The translations under genes and the position numbers were made by a program. This document shows, in pieces, positions 33,666-44,219 of a stretch of 64,000 bases of DNA; the stretch's first letter is position 1, and the number at the start of each line of letters is the position of its first letter. Origin of the DNA: Macrothele yani (lineage: Eukaryota; Arthropoda; Arachnida; Araneae; Macrothelidae); NCBI GenBank assembly GCA_039090855.1, contig CM077011.1, positions 22,321,001 to 22,385,000 of the forward strand, in the 5' to 3' direction. The notes below the pieces were generated by a model. The model was not told the origin of the DNA. It saw only the letters and a list, made by a program, of their open reading frames with translations, and searched no databases.

Positions 33666-34354
33666 AAGCGTAGCTTAGCTTTACTGTCTCAAAAGGCTGA
33701 CAGGTTTAAAGATAATTTTGTCAGAATCACTGAAATGTTTTGAAAATTTCAAATTTAGATTTAAATTTAAGAGGCACCGAAGCGTGCTCCGCTTTACGTC
33801 AAACCGCATGCACTGACATCAGGACGCTGTTCTAAATCGTAAAAGAGTTACGGGTTTTAAATTACTTTTCTTTCCCTTAATTACTTTCCCCTTTCTTTAA
33901 TTTCATATTCAAAAAAGGATTTTATAGATTCACCGTTCGGAGAACGGGCATGATTGCTAGTGAAATTAAAAATAACTCTAATTGAACAAATGTGGTGAAA
34001 TGCACTTCAAATTACACGCTAAACTTTCGCATTGCTTACGAAGTTATTCTATGTTTATTGGTATTCTTAATATTACTTCTAACGTATCTTATAGAGGTGC
34101 AAGATATTTCACTTCTGAACAAATCCTTAACCCGCTTGTTTTTTTTATTTTACACGGAACTGTTACGAAGTTGAGATATTTCCGAGAGTGTATTCAATCT
34201 GACTTAAATTAGCTTCACGCAGCCCAGAAGAGGTATATTCAGAAAAGTGATAATTTTACAGATCGGAACATGTTATAGCTTACTCTCCATATAGAGAACG
34301 AATATCGTTTTTAATTTCTCTTGTAAGTTTCATCAACGACAAATAATAAATAGG
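33666..34354. other. No recognisable gene
   Basis: AT-rich; overlapping frames near 34000-34210 have no family features. Confidence 0.4.
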
Positions 34355-34505
34355 TGAAGTGGCACAGAGGTGACGAACATGTCAAGACGGCAAACTTGGG
34401 GCGATAAGCTTCGTCGGTATAGTTCAGTTGTGAGAACAACAATCTCCGGAGCAAGGAGGCATGGTTTCGAATCCAACTACCGGCAAAATGGGCTTGTTTC
34501 CCTAT
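34355..34505 (+). mobile_element. SINE-II copy
   Basis: Leader agaggtgacgaacatgtcaa, then the tRNA-like head tcggtatagttcagttgtga, atctccggagcaaggaggc and B-box-like ggtttcgaatcc, ending accggcaaaatgggcttgtt. The last string recurs at 41050, marking a shared body. Confidence 0.7.
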
Positions 34506-34799
34506 ATTGGTGCCGGAACGTGAAAATGAATCTCCTGGACGTTGGGTTTTTATGAAAGGGTGTGACGCTTCTTCCACAAATCGTCTGGAATTCATAAGAA
34601 TTCCTTTTTCTACAGAGAGCTCTCCTTTATGCATGGTTTGGCCGCTATCCCGAAACCTTAGAGTTCTGTCTCATCGTTTCTCAAGGGGTACACACACTTA
34701 GTAATTACTGAATTATGACCACTCCTGTCAAAAGTGAATGAGGCCCATCGACCACGTGATTTTCGAAAGGGCCCGGTTAGTCGACCGACGTAGCATATA

Positions 34800-36017
34800 C
34801 ACTGAAGAGCAATTGAATTATAGATACCTGTCTAGTAACGTGCAGCACCACCTTTCGCCCTGATGACGGCGGCGATTCGTCTCGGCATGGACTCGACAAG
34901 ACACCTGAAGCTTTGGTAAGCTATATGGATCTACGATCCCTGAACAAGCTCCCACAGTTGACGAAGATTTGATGGAGGGGGTCAGTGCCTCGAACATCTC
35001 TCTCGATGACATCCCAGAAGTGCTCGATGGGATTGAAATCAGGTCACCTAGCTGGCCAAAGAATTGAGGTCACGTCGGTGGAGTGTTCATCCAACCATTC
35101 GGATACAATTCGGGAGCGTTGGCACGGTGCATTGTCTTATTGCAGGATGAGGTCACCAGTGGGATGTTGAAGACGCACAAACGGGAGCAAATGGTCGTCC
35201 AGGATATTCCGGTAACGTTGACCAGTAAGGGACGATGTCACACGTACCAGGGGTCCCATTTCAGTCCACGTAAACAGTCCCCAGACGAGAATGCCAGCCC
35301 ACCAGCTTGACGAGTACCCTGCTGGCAAGAAGGATCCATCGCTTCATGTGGTTGGTGCCGTACTCGTATCCTGCCATCCGCATGCACCAACGTGAATCTC
35401 GACTCATCAGTCCAGGTAACATTTTCCCACATGTCTAGGGTTCATTGGCGATGTTCCCGCGCCCATTCCAATCTTTGTACTCTGTGATGTGCGGTCAGCA
35501 GCGGTACCCTCGTGGGAAGATGACTTCTGTACCCCATAGCGAGGAGCTGGTTCCGGATGGTGTGGCTGCTTACACGTGTTTGTGCACCAGCATTAAATTG
35601 CCCAGTGATTTCTTGCACTGTGGCCCGTCTTTCCGCTGTTACAATGCGAGCTAGCTGACGATGACCCCGCTGATCCACACGGTGTTGTCCACGGCAGTTG
35701 GCCCTTGCAGGGATGGTTTTACCGGATTTGATGTACTCACGGTGCACCCGTGACACAGTGGCTCGTTAAAATCCCAGTGCCTGCTTGACTTCCGAGATGG
35801 AGTGACCCAGTCTTCGGGCTCCGACGATTTGCCCACGATCAAATGAGCTTAGATCCTTCGTCTTAACCATACTTCGTCCGACTCTTACTGATTCCCGTCG
35901 TATTACTCTTTATATTGTCGGATCACTGCATACGTCATGTCGTTTCCGTTTACAGGGCCGCCCACGGCGCCATATTTGCATAACACAAGCTGTCTCTAAT
36001 TCAATTGCTCTTCAGTG
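34800..36017 (-). mobile_element. Tc1-like transposon, family A, copy 2 (reverse)
   Basis: 1218 bp. Terminal repeats start cactgaagagcaattgaatt and end in the complement; TA flanks at 34798-34799 and 36018-36019. Reverse-strand pieces: MVKTKDLSSFDRGQIVGARR-like start near 35870, then VHREYIKSGKTIPARANCRG, VSSHTIRNQLLAMGYRS (frame 35442-35756), a NVTWTDESRF block near 35420 (first catalytic Asp intact), GGLAFSSGD, NAPCQRSRIV near 35130 and a LDSMPRRIAAVI-like end near 34880. Frameshifts and stops break it; the HTH start uses a stop in place of Arg near 35768. Confidence 0.92.
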
Positions 36018-36056
36018 TATAAGGTGTAAGTGGAGCAGCAAGTAGTAAAATTCTGA

Positions 36057-36410
36057 GCATGATGGGTAAACGGAAGGATTTATCGGACTTTTAGAAAGAA
36101 GGGACAATGAGATATCGCGGAGCGGATGCCTCCATTTCCCAAACGGCTGAACTGATGGGTTATTCGCGAGCTGTCATAGTTAAAGAGTATCAGGACTGGA
36201 GTCAAAATGATCCAACAACGACATGGAGGCAAAACTGCACAAAACAGCGAACGATTGATGTGAGAGGTCAAGTCCAGTCCGACGACACGTACAGTCCAAC
36301 AGACGCAGCACTGTTCAACTTTGACTATCGAATACCACAGAGATCAACCTTTAGCAGTATATGTCATGACGCTGGGTGTGACGCTCGGACATATTCTAAT
36401 ATATAATTTT
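36057..36410 (+). pseudogene. Tc1-like transposase N-terminal remnant G
   Basis: MMGKRKDLSDF then a stop, followed by SISQTAELMGYSRAVIVKEY and QRTIDVRGQVQS: the double helix-turn-helix start of a Tc1 relative, distinct from families A-D. The catalytic part is missing. Confidence 0.6.
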
Positions 36411-36445
36411 CTAGCGCACTCCACCTCCTCCGTGCCACTTTTTGA

Positions 36446-36637
36446 GTCGTCATAGCAACAACCGAGAAACAAACGTTTGTGACGTCACGCTTTGATTTTC
36501 GTGTTTTCGTGTAGGTGACGTCATCACCTACACGTGCACAGTCCACCCGAATACCACTTTGTTTTATTGTCATAGCAACAAAGAACACAGCTGCTGGTGT
36601 GCCGTCATCTAACCCAAATCATTCTCACATGACGTCA
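36446..36637. promoter_or_regulatory. Cluster of CRE and X-box-like sites
   Basis: Three perfect TGACGTCA sites (36480-36487, 36516-36523, 36630-36637). A perfect X-box-like site gtcgtcatagcaac lies at 36446-36459 and a one-mismatch repeat at 36566-36579. The middle CRE lies in an 11-bp-stem hairpin (36508-36534). CREB/ATF proteins bind TGACGTCA and RFX proteins bind X boxes in animals. No gene start is visible nearby, so it may be repeat-borne or a remnant promoter. Confidence 0.35.
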
Positions 36638-36686
36638 GAGATGCGTTACGTCACACGGTCAACTCTAGAGACACGAAAACTTTTCT

Positions 36687-36903
36687 TTTTTTTTAGTTGG
36701 AGGTTTAACGACCACCTTGAGCAACTCAGTGAGCTGTAAGCAGTTGTCCTTCCCTATTTTAGGGGTAACTGGTTCCAGAGAAGGGACAGAGCCAGTGCCG
36801 TAAGACAAAAACAACATCCATACCTCACAGGGATTCGAACCCGGACGCCTTTCGGACGAATGATCAGAAGCAAATGCTTAGACCGCGGCGCCACCGGGCG
36901 GTC
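36687..36903 (-). mobile_element. SINE-I copy
   Basis: Reverse copy: T run, ggaggtttaacgaccacctt, gcagttgtccttcccta, then B box ggattcgaacccgg and A box cttagaccgcggcgccac. Full length, moderately diverged. Confidence 0.9.
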
Positions 36904-37315
36904 ACGAAAAAACTTAACATGAGGAATTTTGGTTCACCACCCGAACCGGTGTTTAGCCATTTGTATGTGGCAACATCAAGTGTACTACGATCTGACGACG
37001 TCAAGATAAAAATAGTTCACGGAAAGGAACAGGGGAAATTGATACAGGGTTCACAGTCAGTGTATACGAAAAATGTTGTGTACAAGGAAGTGTTGACGAA
37101 ACAGGGACTAAAGGTTTTACAAACGACATAACAAACAGACAGCCCGTCCTATCAAGTTCCATAACCGACCGCTCGGGAAATTTTCAGAAAGCTGCGAGCC
37201 AACGGCGCCATCTATCGACGTGGAACTCAAGAACTCAATAAATAAATGTCAATAATTTCAGTATCATAAATTTTATTGACCCCCGTCATTTTTGACGGGC
37301 TTTCATCTAGTGGAC
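36904..37315. other. No recognisable gene
   Basis: Short frame 36874-37131 overlaps the SINE and has no family features. Confidence 0.4.
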
Positions 37316-37759
37316 TATAACAGCAGGTGACCACAACGACATCCTTTCCTAGTCATGATTCATCGGCGAAAAGCTTTGTCTCGTGAAAAGATTATGCAAG
37401 TTGGACGTGGGTTGACGAGAAAAAGCATGATGGTCTGACGAGTCGTGCATTTTACTCCACTCCGTTGAAATCCCGTATTTGTCGCAAACAATATAAGGCA
37501 CTCAATCCGTCCTGCATGGTCTCCACATTGCAAGCCGGTGAAGGGGGTTGCATGGTGTGGGGCATGCGTGTCTGGCAGAGACTTCAATCCCTGTTACATG
37601 TGGAACAACGGATGACTGGTGCCTACTGTCGTGAATTGTTTGCAGACTGTAAACCCAGCAACACCGCACTTTTTCCCGAATGGCGGCGGTGTCTTTCAAG
37701 ATGAGAACGCGCGGAGTCACAGGTCCAATGTTGTTCTGCAGGAAGGGATTAAGGAACAT

Positions 37760-38996
37760 ACGCTGTATTAGCAGACGTCACTGGATACCCCTTCAAAAGC
37801 AAATGAACGCATCCGCTGCGTTGTTAAGATGCGCGGTACAGTTTCAAACGGTATAAAAACAAGCCTGCAGCTGACTTGATTCCTATCGCACTGTGAGGTT
37901 GAGTGAAAATGTCGCGGTAGGAGAGAACTGACTTTGAGTAAGGAAAGATTTTTGGGTGTGATATTAGTGGGTTGTCCATAAGAGAAACCGAGAGGCGTTT
38001 AAACATACCCAAGTCAACTGTTTTGGAAGTACTAAATAAGTGGAAGACATATGGCGTGCCTGAAGCAGCAAATCTTACCGGCAGAACAAAGAAAATCAGT
38101 GGTAGAGGACGTCGAAGTCCCAGAAGAGTCATTACAGCTAATCGACGGGGTACTGCGCAAGACCTCAGTGTACAGGTGAGTAACAATGCTGAAACCTCGG
38201 TATGTACACGTACCATTCGCAAAGAACTTCATTCCATGGGTTACCGTAGTCGTGCTGCTGCTCATACGTCTTTCATCTGCACTCTAAATATTACTCGTCG
38301 TTTAGCATGGTGCAAAGAATGGACCGTGGACCAATGGAAAAGGGTCCTATGGACTGATGAATCCATATACACGATCCATCAGTCTGATCACCGTGTCTGG
38401 GTATGGCGGCAGCCGGGAGAACGCTATTTACCACAGTGTATTGTTCCTACGGTCAGATTTGTAGCTGGCAGTGTACTCGTGTGGGGGTGTTTTTCGTGGT
38501 ATGGCCCCGGCCCATCAGTTATTGTGGACAAACCTGTTAACCAGCACGTCTACCTCGATATTTTGGACAATTATACCCTACCAACTTTGTGGCAATACTA
38601 TGGAACCGATCCTTGTCAGTACCTGTAGGATAATGCACTTAACCATAGAGCAAGGACTATTACGGCCTGGTTTGACGATAATTCCGTATCGTGTGTGAAC
38701 TGGCCAGCACAGAGCCTTGATCCTAATGCCATAGAACACCTATGGGATAAATTAGAGGGCCGCATAAGAAGTTCGGAACCGAGGCTTATTACTACGCAAC
38801 AGTTAGCAAGAGCATTATGTACTGAATGGAAGCACATACCTATTGCTGTGTGTCCAAAACCTTGTCGAAAGCATGTTTCGGAGGTTCAGTGCGTGCATTA
38901 AGGTCAAATCTGGAACGACATTGTACTAATGTATGTCAATAAATTCTATGTGTGTTTTCTCTGCTAAGTGTCCGGTGACTTTTCTCAATATAGTGT
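37760..38996 (+). mobile_element. Tc1-like transposon D inserted in E
   Basis: The right end reads gtgacttttctcaatatagt g followed by TA at 38997, where element E resumes. The left end lies somewhere in 37740-37830 and was not resolved. The element carries one continuous transposase frame with three stops (see next entry). Confidence 0.6.
37909..38901 (+). pseudogene. Tc1-like transposase D, one frame with three nonsense codons
   Basis: Frame from ATG 37909 to TAA 38901, about 330 codons, with no frameshift. It reads MSR, stop (TAG 37918), ERTDFE, stop (TAA 37939), GKIFGCDISGLSIRETERRL (first helix-turn-helix), a second DNA-binding part, RVLWTDESIYTIH (first catalytic Asp), SVLVWGCFSWYGPG, and a TAG at 38626 exactly where Gln precedes the second catalytic Asp (DNALNHRAR). 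Then comes NWPAQSLDPNAIEHLWDKLE with the Glu, and an ordinary C-terminus. The SPDLNP box has decayed to SLDPNA. Confidence 0.8.
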
Positions 38997-39562
38997 AGTT
39001 CAGACTTACAGCATAATGATTGGCCTCCGAGATCTCCCGACATGAATCCCATAGAGCACTTATGGGACACTATGGAACGGAGTATCAGGCGTCTGGATGT
39101 ACTAATCAAGTCCATTACTGTCCCAGCAAAAACACGAATGCTGGGAAACTGCTGGCCAACAGCTGGCAGTGATCGGTCACTGCTGGCTGAAATATGCCGC
39201 TCACGGCGCGGTAGTGGTCCGTTGGTGGCAGCGCTATCAGTTGGCAAGCCATTGATGGCCCTGCAGCATCGCCGTGAATTGTGGGGCTCTAAGCAAGTGC
39301 CACTAGTGGCCCGTTGCTGGCAACCAATGCAACCCCAACAGCAGGTGGAAGCAACGGGACTGCGCATGCGCAGAAGCAACACTTGGTGTGTCTCTCATGG
39401 TACCAGTTAGTTGAAGACGACGCTATCGCCATCGTGTTATTTTAGTGGATGTTAAGAAAAAAGCCATATGTAGAGAGGCGAATTAATTTCCTAATGAAAT
39501 GTCAAGTCGACGAAGATATCAGATTAAACCGTTAAATACTAGATTACAGCCAAGAAATACGC

Positions 39563-39603
39563 CCACTCCATTCCCATGAATAACAGTTCATGGAATGGAG
39601 TGG
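39563..39603. repeat. 17-bp-stem hairpin inside the 1.63-kb element
   Basis: ccactccattcccatgaa, a six-base loop, then its complement with one base missing. Possible cruciform; no terminator role is expected in this setting. Confidence 0.8.
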
Positions 39604-40185
39604 ATGAATAACAAGAAAAAATTTGAAACCGCTTGAAACAAATGACCTGGAAAACCATTAAAACAACGTTTGTTGGAAAAAAAAAACGAATTATACGCGT
39701 ACAAAATTTATTAATTATTTGAAAGAAAAAAAACATACGCTATGTGGTGTACTCATCCATGGGTTGAATACACAAGACTGGGAGGAATTCGCTTCTAAAA
39801 ATAACGAGAAGTAAAATAAAATATATTTACTCTTTAAAACAAATGTAGCTTCGAACAACGGAAAGAAAAGACACAACGTTAAAAATGTAACAGAATGTGA
39901 CATGAACCCGAGTAAATATATATTTATTCAACAATCTCTTTTCAAGACGACACGCACAGTACAAAACTTTGCAAAGCGACTCTAAGTATGTACACTCCTT
40001 GAAAATGAGTGAAGTTCCCTTAAGGTAAAAAAACTATTGTTACGTTGAAAAAATTAATTTATGAATTATATATGAAACTGACTTTTATGAAAAATACCTC
40101 GCAATATTGTAAAATGAAAGAAGGAAGCATTCGATTACACATTGCATACGAAACAGACAGCTTTAAGCATTCATCGAGCGTGGCA

Positions 40186-40258
40186 AATTAATCCGGTTGG
40201 TAGAGAGCTACCACGCCAACGGCCCTGGTTCAAATCCCCTCAGATGCAAGCGGGCGTT
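40186..40258 (+). mobile_element. tRNA-like stretch
   Basis: ccggttggtagagagctacc with B-box-like ctggttcaaatcccctc about 20 bp on. Ends do not pair into a full tRNA. Probably the head of another decayed SINE within the 1.63-kb element. Confidence 0.4.
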
Positions 40259-40934
40259 TTTCCGGTCTATTGAGAAAATTTTCCCAGCGCAGTGCGTTAA
40301 TTCACAAGTTTTGTAAGGGCAGAAAAAAAATTGTGGCTTTGGGAAACTGCGGTTGTCCTTGATTATTTTTTTATTATGGCTACTACGGGAAATTGGCGGG
40401 CAAGATTCGGCAAGCCACCAGTTACGTCACGCGGTTGCCGGCTGCCACTACCGGCACACTAGCGGTCCACATTAGGCTAGCCATCATTTATGGCACATGC
40501 TTGCAGGACCACTGAAGGGCCACTTGTGGCAGCTACTGCCTGTGATGAACCACTGATGGCCCTGTTGTGGCATATGAGAACTGATGAGGTGCCAACTGTT
40601 GGCCAGCTTTTGGCCTGAACTGCTGGCCCTTCTGTTGGCCGCCCGGACATTTTATTGACGGTTCGGCAGCGGAAACATAGTGCTGGGACATTGTTGGCAG
40701 TGCTGGCTGCCAGCAATGGCCCAGTGCTGGCCCAGCATGTCTGTTTTTGCTGGGGTATTGTAGTCCGCTTTTTGCACAGCTTGGTTGGATGTACCTCCCA
40801 ACCGGTATCTTTTTGAATCGATGCCACGTGAGATATCTGCTGTACTGAAAGCGAAAGGTGGATCTCTGAGTTATTATGTAGGTGGTCAAATATCAGTGAT
40901 CAATTAGTGTATGTAAAGTACTGTACCTTCCTTA

Positions 40935-41065
40935 GAGGTGAAGCACTAGTGAAGGCGACAAAGTTGCAGAGGAAAGCTTTGTCGATGTAATTTAGGTGGA
41001 AGAAACAACTTGTTGCGTAGCGAGGAGGCGTCGTTTCGAATTCCACGACCGGCAAAATGGGTTTG
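40935..41065 (+). mobile_element. SINE-II copy
   Basis: Leader ttagaggtgaagcactagtg and gacaaagttgcag, a decayed A box, then cgaggaggcgtcgtttcgaa and accggcaaaatgggtttgtt. It follows the right end of element E. Confidence 0.65.
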
Positions 41066-42031
41066 TTTTACATTACACCTTATAAAATAGGGCTATGCTT
41101 TCCAAAAAATTGAGTTCCTAGGTTTGTCAAAGTTAGCCAGACTTTCATTTCAACCATTCCACGTAGCTTCACATTACGCTGCAAAAAATTCAAAAAATAA
41201 CATGACATTTTTTCCCTGCTTTAAAAACTGTTGCTTGTGTCGGTCTATTATTCACTTCTACTTAAATTAATATATATTCCACGCTTTTATCGGGTCTTCA
41301 GTCTTCAGTCATTTTAAAAAAAGACAAAAGAAAACTGGTACACATATTCTTCGTGTTGTAAATTGGACATTTTGCTTTATAGAATATATCGCTTCGAACG
41401 ATCTTTTCTGTGTTAAAACATATCTTAAATTTTATCCTCTATGAAATGGTTATAGCAGCATTCAACTTTCCTTCGCGTTACTGCGGGATACTTATCGGCA
41501 GAGCAGAAGTAAGTAAGTTTCGGTTCGCCGAAATTGCTTTAGAAGTTTGTGTAGCACTTTTCGGGACAAGCGCTTCAAGATGTTGAGCGATACAACCTCA
41601 GGCGCAATATATTGATTCTATTTTAGCAAATGTATTTTTCTAGTTTGTTTGCCAGAAGAGAGAAGGGTGATATGCTTTCTTCGGAAATTTTATTAGCGAT
41701 ATCTTTGCAATGGTGTCTTTATAAAATAAGAATTAGATTTTTCGAAACAGAGAAACGCTGCAGAGAATTAATTTCGTTGAACTCAGCGAAATGGGTTTGA
41801 AGCTAACAAAAATGTGTTAGCGATAAATATAACCATGTGCTTCTCCCTTTCGGTTCAAAGCACAGTGACATTTGCTTTGTTTGAACAATTTATTCGTGGA
41901 CGACCTTGCATTGACTTTCCAAAGGGAATGACGGTAATGCTCCCTGTGAGATAAGACAAAATGTCGGATCGGATAAAGTATTAATGCTCATCATCAACAT
42001 CAACAACCATCCCATAGGTGCGGGGGAATCA
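41066..42031. other. No recognisable gene
   Basis: AT-rich; nothing assignable. Confidence 0.4.
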
Positions 42032-42253
42032 ATTTTTTTTATTGAGGTTTATTGACCACCGTGAGAAACTCGATGGGCTATATATAAGCAATCGCCAGTC
42101 CCTAATTTTAGCTCCACTGGTTCCAGGGAAGGGAGAGAGCCCGTGCCGTAAGACAAACACAACATCCATGCCTCACCGGGATTCGAACCCGGACCCATCT
42201 CAGACGAATAGTCAGAGGCCATCGCTTAGACCACTGCGCCGCCGGAGTGGCCA
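42032..42253 (-). mobile_element. SINE-I copy (left partner of an inverted pair)
   Basis: Reverse copy from a T run at 42032 to the tRNA-like head (gggattcgaacccgg; cttagaccactgcgccgcc). It lies 68 bp from a forward copy, heads facing each other. Confidence 0.92.
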
Positions 42254-42314
42254 TTAAATTTCATTCGTCTTAAATTGTTTTACAATCAGTGCATCGGCAC
42301 TCGTCTGGTAAACC

Positions 42315-42563
42315 CAGGCAAGCCGCCCCGGTGGCGCAGTGGTCTAAGGCGCTGGCCTCTGATCATTCGTCTGAGATGGGTCCAGGTTCGAATCCCGGTC
42401 AGGCATGGATGTTGTGTTTGTCTTACGGCACTGGCTCTCTCCCTTCCCTGGAACCAGTGACCCTAAATTAGGGACGGGCGACTGCTTATAGCCCACTGAG
42501 TTGCTCACGGTGGTCGTTAAACTTCCAATCCAAAAAAAAAAAAAAAAAAAAAAAAACAGGCAA
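42315..42563 (+). mobile_element. SINE-I copy with 7-bp target-site duplication
   Basis: Full-length forward copy 42322-42556 with a 25-base A tail, flanked by caggcaa (42315-42321 and 42557-42563). One of the least diverged copies (B box ggttcgaatcccgg). Together with 42032-42253 it makes a long inverted repeat. Confidence 0.95.
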
Positions 42564-42775
42564 CCTGGGACAAAGGAGAAAGTGCGTCCGGGGCAGACTT
42601 CAGAGGGAACCATCTATGCATTCGCGTCCCAAAATACGGGAAGTTTGCGGAAAACCCCGGAAAAACGCAAACTAAATGGCCGGCATTACCGGGGTTTGAA
42701 CACTCGTCAAACTCCCCCCCCCCACACACACACACAGTGCATAGCGAATCAACCAACTGAGCTATGCCGGTGGTT
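42564..42775 (-). mobile_element. tRNA-headed retroposon, SINE-V (reverse)
   Basis: The right end, read in reverse, is ccggcatagctcagttggtt (A box) with gtgttcaaacc (B box) to its left; a body with ccggaaaaacgcaaac and gtccggggcagacttcagag follows. The last part recurs at 18024. A C/CA run at 42711-42735 has expanded inside the tRNA-like part. Confidence 0.55.
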
Positions 42776-43089
42776 ATTAATGCTCAACATCATATCAATA
42801 GGAAATACTTGTGAACTCCGTCAAACACACACAAAAATTCTTTACACAGAATTGTTCGACTTCCCAAAGATATTAGATGCTCTCATTCATAAAATTACCT
42901 GCTTGGTTTGTTTTCGTCACTTCTAGAAAAAAATCTCAGCCAGAGAAGCTGGAATTCAGCCGCTTTAATTACACTTTTACTTCACTCTGAGAGTTTAACA
43001 AATACCTTAAAGAGCTATAGGAATTCCCCAGTCTACTTTTGGATCATTGGTTTGAGGTACAGCCGTTGTCATGTAGTACAAACCACATG

Positions 43090-43245
43090 AGCGCAGGCCT
43101 TCTCAGACAAACAATCAGAAGCTAGAATTTAGACCATCGCGCCGCTAGTACGGCTTGTATTTTTTTATGAAAAACATGAGAGCTTTTCTTGAGCAACTCT
43201 GATGCCTGCAAACAGTCGCCAGTACCTAATTTGGAGCCACTGTTA
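43090..43245 (-). mobile_element. SINE-I copy, very decayed
   Basis: Two blocks recognisable in reverse: atcagaagctagaatttaga with ccatcgcgccgc (head), and gagcaactctgatgcc with cagtcgccagtacctaattt (body). Their order is rearranged relative to intact copies, so this may be two fragments. Confidence 0.5.
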
Positions 43246-43390
43246 TGACGAAGTGTGACGTATTACAGAGGTGAAAGCATGTGTCAAGATGACAAATCTG
43301 CAGCGAGACATTCTGTCCGCGTAGCTCAGTTGGAAGAGCGACTTACTTGGAGTGAAAACACACGGTTTCGGACAAACTTGTGCTTACACA
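43245..43390 (+). mobile_element. SINE-II copy
   Basis: gtgacgtattacagaggtga, tgtcaagatgacaaatctgc, then the clean tRNA-like head gtccgcgtagctcagttgga and a decayed B box. Best example of the leader-head order of SINE-II. Confidence 0.7.
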
Positions 43391-43867
43391 GTATACTCTA
43401 AATTTAACATCCACTTTTCTGTTTCTTTCTCTAAGTAATTTTGAGTTCATTCTCTTTAAGTTTTTCAACCTCAACGTTATATTTTCTCACTCAATATATA
43501 AAGAAGTATTTGTGGCAGCAGGCTTGAGTTCAGGATGAATGACGTGTGTGTTTGACATGATAAGAATGATATATATACTGGTGGAGCGAGAAGTGGCGTG
43601 GTGTGAGTAGAGTAGCGTTGCTTTACGCCGTATTTTCACGACTAGCTATATATAAAGAAGTATTTGTTTGGAGATTCAATATAGGTTTCAGAATGTGGCG
43701 TTTGTTATAAAGTAAAACTGCTAACTATATATCATATATTTGAGAAACGAATTTCGCCGAAGAAATAATTCTTCATCTATACATAGTGACATTTAATGCT
43801 GGTTGTATTCCTGCGCACACATCCACAATCATCAAATCATGGCTACACGAATATTCCATGGATTGAT
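43391..43867. other. No recognisable gene
   Basis: AT-rich. tatataaagaagtatttg occurs twice (about 43495 and 43648), a short dispersed duplicate. Confidence 0.4.
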
Positions 43868-44150
43868 GGCATATTTGCACTGTATTCCATGTATTTACCT
43901 CATTTAGAAAACTTGAAAAATTTCGTTGTTCTGGAGCGGAAATCGAACCTGCACTTCACGATTTCCGGTTGAGCATCCTAGTCATTACACTACCCAGAAT
44001 AAGCAAATTCCAAGCAACTGAAACTTGTCTTGGGTAGTGTAATAACTAGCATGCTCGACCGGAAATCGGGAGGTGCCGGTTTCATTTCCACTCCAGGACA
44101 GCGAAATGTTTCAAGAATACAGTGCAAATATGCTGCTAGCTATGTCATCT
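43868..44150. repeat. Inverted pair of tRNA-headed units (SINE-IV palindrome)
   Basis: Left arm 43868-43996 and right arm 44031-44150 are inverted copies with a 34-bp spacer. Each holds a tRNA-like head (tgggtagtgtaataactagc as A box, aggttcgatttcc or ccggtttcatttcc as B box). The outer edges gcatatttgcactgtatt and its complement match. About 25 bp is inserted in the left arm. Confidence 0.85.
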
Positions 44151-44219
44151 GCTGCTGATAATTATCTTAGATAAGTTTTTTTAACTGAAATACCTGGATG
44201 TCAATAAAAATATTTCTGA

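Larger units (their letters stand above)
39122..40755. mobile_element. 1.63-kb non-autonomous element with long TGGC-rich inverted ends
   Basis: Starts cccagcaaaaacacgaatgc and ends with the complement of cccagcaaaaacagacatgc. Inverted similarity continues with lower identity for about 250 bp; both ends are packed with gctggc/tggcc motifs. It interrupts element E, so the insertion site is clear: tactgt (39116-39121) and tattgt (40756-40761) are a probable 6-bp or longer target duplication. The AT-rich interior has no transposase. Subterminal short motifs recall hAT elements, but the superfamily is inference. Confidence 0.7.
37316..40908 (+). pseudogene. Tc1-like transposon E, split by two insertions
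   Basis: Three pieces of one decayed Tc1. 37316-37790 has WSDESCILLHS-type coding (first catalytic Asp), GGCMVWGMRVW and FQDENARSH (second Asp). 38997-39121 has HNDWPPRSPDMNPIEHLWDT (Glu). 40756-40908 ends SMPREISAVLKAKGGSLSYY. Between them lie transposon D and a 1.63-kb inverted-repeat element. The last piece ends near tcaattagtg at 40908, the likely right terminus; the left terminus near 37316 is uncertain. Confidence 0.65.
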
